From positions 62,001 through 126,000 of the forward strand of contig NZ_JAABOS010000002.1 of NCBI RefSeq assembly GCF_010078235.1: 64,000 bases of DNA. The letters run 5' to 3'. The notes under the pieces are model-generated. The model did no database searches and was not told the origin of the DNA. It worked only from the letters and a program-made list of their open reading frames with translations. The DNA comes from Cognatundibacterium crateris. GTDB lineage: Bacteria; Pseudomonadota; Gammaproteobacteria; Burkholderiales; Burkholderiaceae_D. The translations under genes and the position numbers were made by a program. Positions 57,624 through 64,000 of the stretch are shown one piece after another (the stretch's first letter is position 1; every line of letters starts with the position of its first letter).

Positions 57624-58868
57624 CTACGACTCAGCCGCTTCGGCCACCATGGCGGCCTGACGCAGGGTTTTAAAAATACCCAACATACACAGCCCCAGTC
57701 CCATCGCGGCACTACCGAAAACCAAAACGCTGCCTAAGGACGACATAAATTTTCCGAGCACGCCGATACCAACTGTACCCAGCGAATCCCCTGCAGCATC
57801 CTGGGCTGACCACAATCCATTGATGCGCCCAAGATACTGATCCGGTGTGTAGTTCTGCACTAAAGCGTATTGCAGCAAGGAGGCGATGGAAACCAGATAA
57901 CCGAACAGAGCCAGCAACAACAAAGCACCAATAAAACTGCGGTTTACGCCCAATAAAATCATCACCAGAAAAGCCGCCAGACTGACCAGCATCATGACCA
58001 GCCCCGGACGCCTGAGCTGATGTGCCCAGCCGCTGATGACAGCGCCTAGTGTCGCGCCCAGCGGCACAGCCGAGTACATCAGGCCGACTTCAAACGCTGC
58101 GCCATTGAAAGCCGATTCCGCCAAAGCCGGGAACAGTACGCGGATTGCCGTGGTCAGTGTCACCAGAGTGCCGATCAAGGTGGCACTGGCGACCACAGTA
58201 TTGCTGATCATGAAGCGGAAACCGTCGGCCAGTGCCTGCAGAGGATGTTGGCTATCATCACACTGTGGCTGCATGACGGGCAAGCGTAACAAAGGCAGCA
58301 AGGTGCAAGCGGTCCCCAGCGCGGCGATCAGATAATTCCAGCCTACATCGCTGGCAGCGATGATGATACCGCCCAGAGCGGGTGAAATCACAGTAGCCAG
58401 CCTGACCGTCACCATACTGATGGCACGCGCCTGCAGTATGTTTTCGCGCCCCACGATAAACGGCATACAAGCCATCAGTGCGGTGACACCAAGCGCACCA
58501 AAAAAACCATCCCATACCGACAACAGATAGATCACCCATAACGAAGGCGCTGGCAGCCAGGTATTGATCGCCAGCCCCAGGAAGCCCAGCCCACACACCG
58601 CACGTGCGAACAAGATCAGCTGTTTGCGCTCATACCGGTCCGCCAAGACTCCGCCCAGCAGCAGACCAACAAACATGCCCGTACCTTCCAGCGCCATGGC
58701 CAGCGCCACATGGAAAGTATCATTCGTCAATGCATAAATCTGCATGGGTATCGCCACCGATAACATGCCCAGACCGAGCAGGGAAATCGTGCGTGCAATG
58801 AACACACTGCAAAAAGCCGGATTGCGCTTGAGCAGACCAAAATCAAGGAAAAGAGAAGTCATCTTCAT
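57624..58868 (-). CDS. entS: MFS siderophore exporter, EntS type
   Basis: A 414-residue membrane transporter with about 12 helices, related to EntS (enterobactin exporter). The start DFGLLKRNPAFCSVFIARTIS and the loop GGVLADRYERKQLILFAR resemble EntS, and QYLGRINGLWSAQDAAGDSLG is another EntS-type segment. It lies 81 bp after the NRPS gene on the same strand, so it probably exports the siderophore that enzyme makes. Two ATGs (58868 and 58862) are possible starts. The family call is good; the cargo is inferred from the neighbour. Confidence 0.88.
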   Translation of the reverse strand: MKMTSLFLDFGLLKRNPAFCSVFIARTISLLGLGMLSVAIPMQIYALTNDTFHVALAMALEGTGMFVGLLLGGVLADRYERKQLILFARAVCGLGFLGLAINTWLPAPSLWVIYLLSVWDGFFGALGVTALMACMPFIVGRENILQARAISMVTVRLATVISPALGGIIIAASDVGWNYLIAALGTACTLLPLLRLPVMQPQCDDSQHPLQALADGFRFMISNTVVASATLIGTLVTLTTAIRVLFPALAESAFNGAAFEVGLMYSAVPLGATLGAVISGWAHQLRRPGLVMMLVSLAAFLVMILLGVNRSFIGALLLLALFGYLVSIASLLQYALVQNYTPDQYLGRINGLWSAQDAAGDSLGTVGIGVLGKFMSSLGSVLVFGSAAMGLGLCMLGIFKTLRQAAMVAEAAES

Positions 58869-58949
58869 GTCTGTATTTCTGAACGGTTAAAAATCAGGAC
58901 TGAAGAAAAAATCTGCAGCGCGGTTTCGCTTCATTCCTGAGAATGGCTG

Positions 58950-61900
58950 TCATATTGAATGCACTGTTTTTGCCGGACCGGATTCAATACCAGGCACAGC
59001 TTGGGCAGGATTGCGTAAAGCCGCTGTCAGCAATTGATCCAGCAGCGGCCCCAGCGTTTCCAGTGAGGCAGGCGACAGGATATTTTCATGTGAACAGCCA
59101 GACAGTCGATGTACCTGCAACTGCTGTACATAAGGCTGCCAGCTGCTTTCCGGCTGGATGTAGGCGGGCAGCGATTGCTCAGCCACAAACAGGGTAACTG
59201 CAGCGTCGCAGAGCGGCGTCTGCGTACCAGACAACAGCCTCACCGCATCTTTGTAATTGGCGAAAATCTGGCCCAGCATGGCTTCTTTTTCCTGCCGTAA
59301 CAAGGCATCCTCTGCTGCCTCTGCCTGACCGGCGTAGGCCTCGTTCAGTAATAGCGTTTGCTCGCGCTCGGCACCCATCGCCGCTTCAGCCCCCTGAGGA
59401 TCAGACCAGTCATGGACTTCGGCCGGATAGGTATCCAGCAACCCAAGGAAACTGACTGTTTCTCCCAGCGCGCGTAATCTGGCCGCCACCCCATACGCCA
59501 CGGTGCCACCCAGAGAATAGCCGAGCAGGAAATAGGGTCCTTGCACCTGCACCTTGCGTATGATGTCGAGCTGAGCATCAATCAGTGCTTGCATCGTTGG
59601 GCTGCTGGCAATCAGGCCGCCGGGACGTGGCGATTGCAAACCGATGATGGCTTGCCCACTGTTCAGATAACGGGACAACACACTGTATTGCCACGCAAAA
59701 CCTGAGCCCGGATAGAAGCAAAACAAAGGCGTTCCCTGCGCTTCGCGCAGATACAGCAGATGATCGAAGCCCTGGCTACCGAAATCATTCAGCATCACAT
59801 CCTGATTCAATTGAGCGGCCAGCTTTGCCACGGTCGGTGCAGTCATGATCTGACCAACACTGACCGGGCGCTGCAAGTTCCGGCGTATCTCTGATGCCAG
59901 ACGCATCGCGAGTAGCGAATGGCCACCGATATGGAAGAAATTTTCATCGGCGCAGACCTGATCCAGATGCAACACGCTGGCAAAAATTTGCGCCAGACGC
60001 GTCTCCAGACCAGGTGCCGGTAAGCTGCCCTGGCGCGTCTGATCTGTGGCTGTAGCGGTACGCGCAGACGCTGGCTGCGGTAAGGCTTTACGGTCTAATT
60101 TACCATTCGCACTTAAGGGAAGCTGGGGCAGTGCGACAAAAGCCACCGGCACCATATGAACTGGCAAGTGTTGCTGCAAATAGGTCTGTATGCGCAGACT
60201 GTCCAGTTCAGCACCTTGCGCCATCACCAGATAAGCGACCAGTTGTCGATGATCTTCATTGCTCACGGCGGACGACGTATTGTTGAGTGTGATGGCATGC
60301 ACCACCGCTGCGCCCACATCTGGCAAGGCCAGTAACAGGGATTCAATTTCACCCAGTTCTATGCGTAGCCCACGGATTTTGATCTGATCATCAGCACGTC
60401 CCAGGTATTCAATTTCACCGCTGTCCAGCCAGCGCACCACGTCACCTGTGCGATACATACGCTGCCCGCCGTCAAGCTGGTCAGCATAGGGGTCGGCCAC
60501 GAAGCGGCTGGCACTCAGATCGGCCCGGCCCAGGTAGCCCATGGCGAGCTGATCCCCGCATAAATACAGTTCGCCCTGACACCCAGGCGGCACTGGGCGC
60601 AGATACTGATCCAACACCCGTAACTGCGTATTCCAGACTGGCCGTCCGATAGGCACGCCTGCCCCGCCCTCACCCAGATCGCCACAGGCAGGCCGGTAAG
60701 TCACATCCACTGCGGCTTCGGTCGGGCCATACAAATTGTGTAAGCCAGCGTTGAAGCAGTGCGCAAATTCCTGCGCCAGGCTCTTGCTAAGCGCTTCACC
60801 GCTACAGAACACCAGCCGCAGATTGCCAGCAAGGGCTTTTGGCTGCTGCTGATCCGCCCCATGCAAGTCCTGAACGGCACGGACAAACATGGCCAGCATA
60901 GAGGGTACAAAATGCATACAAGTGACGCCATGCTGCTCTATGCTACGCAGCAGCATGGCCGGGTCGCGATGGGCATCCGGCGCCGCCATCACTAAGCGTG
61001 CGCCGACCATCAGCGGCCAGAAAAACTCCCAGACTGACACATCAAAACTGCAGGGCGTCTTTTGCAATACCACATCGTCTGCACTGAGCTGATAAGCGTG
61101 CTGCATCCATTCCAGCCGGTTGATGATGGCCTGGTGCGACACCAGTACGCCTTTGGGTTTTCCTGTGGTGCCTGAGGTATAAATGAGGTAAGCCGGATGC
61201 GCGGGTGTCAGCGCCAGCTCGATGGCTGGAAGTGCAGACGGCTCCGTGATGGCCGCGAGCTGATCAAACACCAGTATCTGGGCTGCATACTTCATCGTCG
61301 CGAAGCGCGGATGGCATGCGCTGTCCGTGATCAGCAGCCGGGCCGATGCATTGTCCAGCATATAGGCCAGACGCTCATCTGGATAGCCGGTATCCAGCGG
61401 CAAGTAAGCGGCTCCGGCTTCAATCACCGCCATGATAGCGATGCTCAGCTGTACCGAGCGCGGCAAAGCGATGGCGACAATATCACCGGGCTGCACACCG
61501 GCGCGCAACATGTCCCAGGCCAGGCTCATGACCTGATACCGCGTTTCTGCATAGGACAACTGATGCTGTGCATCGACCAGCGCAATTGTCTGCGGCGAAC
61601 GCAAGGCTTGCGCCGCCAGCGCACTGCGCAGCGTCGCCGGTGCCAGCGCATGTTGTGTGGCATTGATCTGCTGTAGCCAGGCGATTTCCTGTGCGGTTTG
61701 TAAGGTAAAGCGCGACAACGGTAAATCCGGCTGCGCCAACAAGCTACGCAGCAGCATGAGCACACGCTGCGCCAGGGCAGCGCCATCTTTTAACGCGCCC
61801 CGGTTTTCTACCAGCAGCTGTAACTCCTCACCGGGAATCACCAGCAGCGCCAGCGGATAATGGCTGTAGCCACGATTGTGGATCTCACTGACTGTCAAAC

Positions 61901-64000
61901 TATTACCCTCACGCCCATCCAGCTCTTGTGTGAGATAAGCATGATCAGGGTAGTTTTCCACTACCAGCAAAGTATCAAACAAATTCCGGTTTCCGGTATG
62001 AGGAATACCACTGCCGCCCGCTCCGGCTTCAGCGGCGATGCGCAGGATTTCCGCCAGTCCCAGGCCATCATGTTCCATCAGCTCACTATGCTGTTGCTGC
62101 AACGCTGGCAATTGCTCCCACAGAGAACGATGGGCTTGTAAGGTCACCCGGACCGGCAAGGTATTCAGGAATAAGCCTACCTGTTCGTCTATGCCATGAA
62201 TGGATGCGCTGCGCCCTGCTACCGGGCTGCCAAACACCACTTCATCGCGTCCGGCCAGGCTGCTCAATACCATGGCCCAGATGCCTTGCATCAGCACATT
62301 CAAGGTCAGGCCACGCTGTCTGAGCTGCATCATCAATTGCTGTGTCAACTCTGCAGGCAGCCGGACCAGGCACTCATCGACCTGCGCCTGCGGCTTCACC
62401 TGTTCAAACAAGAGCGTGGGCTGCACTTGCTGCAAACTGGCGCGCCATTTTTCCCTGCTGGCCTGCATATCACGCTGCGTCAGTTGCCGCATCAGCGATG
62501 CGTAACTGGTTTGCAATGCAGGCAGTTGTGGCAGTTGATGGCGATAAGCCTCAAACACATCGCGCAGTATTAGCGGTGTAGACCAGCCATCGATCACCAA
62601 ATGGTGTATCACCAGTATCAGTACATGTTGACTGGCATGCAGATGGACCAATGCCGCCTGTATCAGACCACCAAATTCCGTGCCGGTGTGATGACGCTGC
62701 AGCAGCCGCTGCTCTATTGCGCTCAGTTGCAGCGTCTGCTCTGCTTCACTGATACCGGACAAATCTATTTCCTGCCAGGGCCAGGTGCTGGCTGCTGCTG
62801 TCCCTTCCTCAGGAAGCAGGAATACCGGCTCATCGCCCGTTTCCATATCAAACAAACCGCCTAACTGCGGATAGCGCGACAAGGTGGCGTTCAGCGCACG
62901 ATGCAAACGGGCGCCATCCATCACACCCGTGAAATGCAGCCGTGTGTAGGCGTTGTAACTGCTGGCCTGATCCCCTATCTGTGCATGGAACAGCATCCCT
63001 TTTTGCAGTGGTAACACAGGAACTGCATCGGCAAACCCGCCATAACGCTGCTGCAAATCCGCCAGTTGCTGAGCCGGTAAAGCCCAGGTATTCCGGCTCA
63101 GTTCAGGAGCAGCTTGGCTACTACGCACAGCGCCCAGTTTATCTGCCATATGACGTGGAGTTCGTTGTGAAAACACGGCGCTGGGACGCAGTTCAAAACC
63201 GGCCTGACGCAGTTCTGAGCACAGGATAATGGCAGAGATACTGTCGCCCCCTAAGGCAAAGAAATCGTCATCGACACCAGCGTGTGGTAACTTCAACACC
63301 TTAGCCATCAATTGGCAGAGCAGCTTTTCCTGCTCGCTAGTGGCAGCGCTGTCGCTGCTCAGCAAGTGCATGTGTGTGTTTGGCGAAGGCAGCCGCTTTC
63401 TGTCGACTTTGCCGCTGACATTGCGCGGAAATTCAGGCAGCACGACGAGAGCAGATGGCACCATATAATCAGGTAAGCTGCTGCGCAGCTCACTTAACAG
63501 GTTCTGGCTGATCTGACTGCGGATCGCATCCCGGTCTGCGCTATGTTGAGCATGTTCAGCCATGTCAGTATCAGGCACCACACAATACGCGATCAGACGA
63601 TGACTATGATTGACGGACTCTGCAAGCACCACCGCGCTTTCCACACCGGGCAACAGCGACAAGGCATTTTCCACTTCACCGATTTCCACCCGGTAGCCGC
63701 GCACCTTGATCTGATCATCGGCGCGGCCTATGAACTCCAGATACCCGGCTTCATTCCAGCGCACCAGATCGCCGCTGCGGTACATGCGTGCACCTGTATT
63801 TGCCGTCCCCACTGCTGGCTGAACAAATGGATTCGCGACGAAGCGGGTCGCGCTTAAATCAGCACGTGCCAGATAGCCCTGCGCCAGCCCCTGTCCGGAC
63901 AAATACAATTCACCCACCACGCCTGACGGTACCGGCTGCAGACAAGCATCCAGCACGTACACGGTGGTATTGCCTATCGGCCGTCCGATGACCGGCGATT
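58950..64000 (-). CDS. Non-ribosomal peptide synthetase, C-terminal part (EntF/VabF-like), N-terminus outside window
   Basis: The reading frame is open to the window edge; about 1683 residues are visible. Numbered from the GTG codon at 63962, domains in order: end of an adenylation domain (to about 195), carrier protein with LGGDSI (near 238-243), condensation domain with HHLVIDG (453-459), a full adenylation domain (about 765-1295), carrier protein with IGGHSL (1345-1350), and a thioesterase with GYSLGG (1481-1486). The second adenylation domain keeps the serine-code residues of EntF (DVW, H, F/S, L, V/D, K), so serine is predicted. LGGDSI is typical of carriers before an epimerising domain. 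The layout resembles VabF/CbsF, which make DHB-amino acid-Ser siderophores. Confidence 0.93.
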   Translation of the reverse strand, partial: SPVIGRPIGNTTVYVLDACLQPVPSGVVGELYLSGQGLAQGYLARADLSATRFVANPFVQPAVGTANTGARMYRSGDLVRWNEAGYLEFIGRADDQIKVRGYRVEIGEVENALSLLPGVESAVVLAESVNHSHRLIAYCVVPDTDMAEHAQHSADRDAIRSQISQNLLSELRSSLPDYMVPSALVVLPEFPRNVSGKVDRKRLPSPNTHMHLLSSDSAATSEQEKLLCQLMAKVLKLPHAGVDDDFFALGGDSISAIILCSELRQAGFELRPSAVFSQRTPRHMADKLGAVRSSQAAPELSRNTWALPAQQLADLQQRYGGFADAVPVLPLQKGMLFHAQIGDQASSYNAYTRLHFTGVMDGARLHRALNATLSRYPQLGGLFDMETGDEPVFLLPEEGTAAASTWPWQEIDLSGISEAEQTLQLSAIEQRLLQRHHTGTEFGGLIQAALVHLHASQHVLILVIHHLVIDGWSTPLILRDVFEAYRHQLPQLPALQTSYASLMRQLTQRDMQASREKWRASLQQVQPTLLFEQVKPQAQVDECLVRLPAELTQQLMMQLRQRGLTLNVLMQGIWAMVLSSLAGRDEVVFGSPVAGRSASIHGIDEQVGLFLNTLPVRVTLQAHRSLWEQLPALQQQHSELMEHDGLGLAEILRIAAEAGAGGSGIPHTGNRNLFDTLLVVENYPDHAYLTQELDGREGNSLTVSEIHNRGYSHYPLALLVIPGEELQLLVENRGALKDGAALAQRVLMLLRSLLAQPDLPLSRFTLQTAQEIAWLQQINATQHALAPATLRSALAAQALRSPQTIALVDAQHQLSYAETRYQVMSLAWDMLRAGVQPGDIVAIALPRSVQLSIAIMAVIEAGAAYLPLDTGYPDERLAYMLDNASARLLITDSACHPRFATMKYAAQILVFDQLAAITEPSALPAIELALTPAHPAYLIYTSGTTGKPKGVLVSHQAIINRLEWMQHAYQLSADDVVLQKTPCSFDVSVWEFFWPLMVGARLVMAAPDAHRDPAMLLRSIEQHGVTCMHFVPSMLAMFVRAVQDLHGADQQQPKALAGNLRLVFCSGEALSKSLAQEFAHCFNAGLHNLYGPTEAAVDVTYRPACGDLGEGGAGVPIGRPVWNTQLRVLDQYLRPVPPGCQGELYLCGDQLAMGYLGRADLSASRFVADPYADQLDGGQRMYRTGDVVRWLDSGEIEYLGRADDQIKIRGLRIELGEIESLLLALPDVGAAVVHAITLNNTSSAVSNEDHRQLVAYLVMAQGAELDSLRIQTYLQQHLPVHMVPVAFVALPQLPLSANGKLDRKALPQPASARTATATDQTRQGSLPAPGLETRLAQIFASVLHLDQVCADENFFHIGGHSLLAMRLASEIRRNLQRPVSVGQIMTAPTVAKLAAQLNQDVMLNDFGSQGFDHLLYLREAQGTPLFCFYPGSGFAWQYSVLSRYLNSGQAIIGLQSPRPGGLIASSPTMQALIDAQLDIIRKVQVQGPYFLLGYSLGGTVAYGVAARLRALGETVSFLGLLDTYPAEVHDWSDPQGAEAAMGAEREQTLLLNEAYAGQAEAAEDALLRQEKEAMLGQIFANYKDAVRLLSGTQTPLCDAAVTLFVAEQSLPAYIQPESSWQPYVQQLQVHRLSGCSHENILSPASLETLGPLLDQLLTAALRNPAQAVPGIESGPAKTVHSI

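Overview
The window looks like chromosomal DNA of a betaproteobacterium of the order Burkholderiales, most likely family Oxalobacteraceae and perhaps close to Undibacterium. The placement is an inference. It rests on moderate GC content, on the gene orders petABC-sspA-sspB-tRNA-Thr and mlaFEDACB-ABC-ibaG-murA-hisGD...hisE-hinT-tatABC, and on an EntF-like siderophore synthetase. No search was run. Almost all of the DNA is coding; there is no rRNA, no CRISPR array and no prophage.

Layout. Positions 1-3.9 kb hold the cytochrome bo3 quinol oxidase operon cyoABCD (minus strand, cyoD cut by the window edge), with an MFS transporter read divergently from it. 5.6-9.05 kb is a four-gene minus-strand envelope operon (COG3014 lipoprotein, YcfL, LpoB-like, CsgG/LpoB-like secreted protein). 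9.3-12.9 kb holds a secreted alpha/beta hydrolase and the Tex RNA-binding protein. 13.0-17.3 kb is an aldehyde oxidation module: a complete sigma-54 promoter with upstream inverted repeats, an ExaC/AcoD-type aldehyde dehydrogenase, a DUF779 protein and a convergent AcoR-type sigma-54 activator. 17.6-25.3 kb holds grxD-ubiX, an S9 peptidase, tRNA-Thr(TGT), sspB, sspA and the cytochrome bc1 operon petABC with a structured leader. 25.7-28.9 kb holds mscL, a NIF3-family gene back to back with a membrane-anchored HtrA protease, and a DUF2461 gene.

28.9-46.2 kb is a very long run of minus-strand genes. Read in the direction of transcription it is mlaFED-mlaA-mlaC-mlaB (phospholipid transport), an ABC-2 exporter, ibaG, murA, hisG, hisD, an orphan DNA adenine methyltransferase, hisC, hisB, hisH, hisA, hisF, hisI, hisE, hinT and tatABC. 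It ends at a 272-bp nested-palindrome element. 46.5-52.8 kb is gltBD (glutamate synthase). A RAYT (REP-associated tyrosine transposase) with its small repeats follows. After it come a chemoreceptor, an unrecognised small protein and a PhnD-like binding protein. The last 6.4 kb hold an EntS-like exporter and the C-terminal end of a non-ribosomal peptide synthetase.

Most of the window is core metabolism in conserved order. The accessory or less understood parts are the siderophore synthetase, the LpoB-like envelope operon, the sigma-54 aldehyde module with DUF779, the methyltransferase inside the his operon, the RAYT locus, the palindromic element after tatC and the petABC leader hairpins. I saw no clear-cut undescribed defence or mobile system; the candidates are ranked in the findings.
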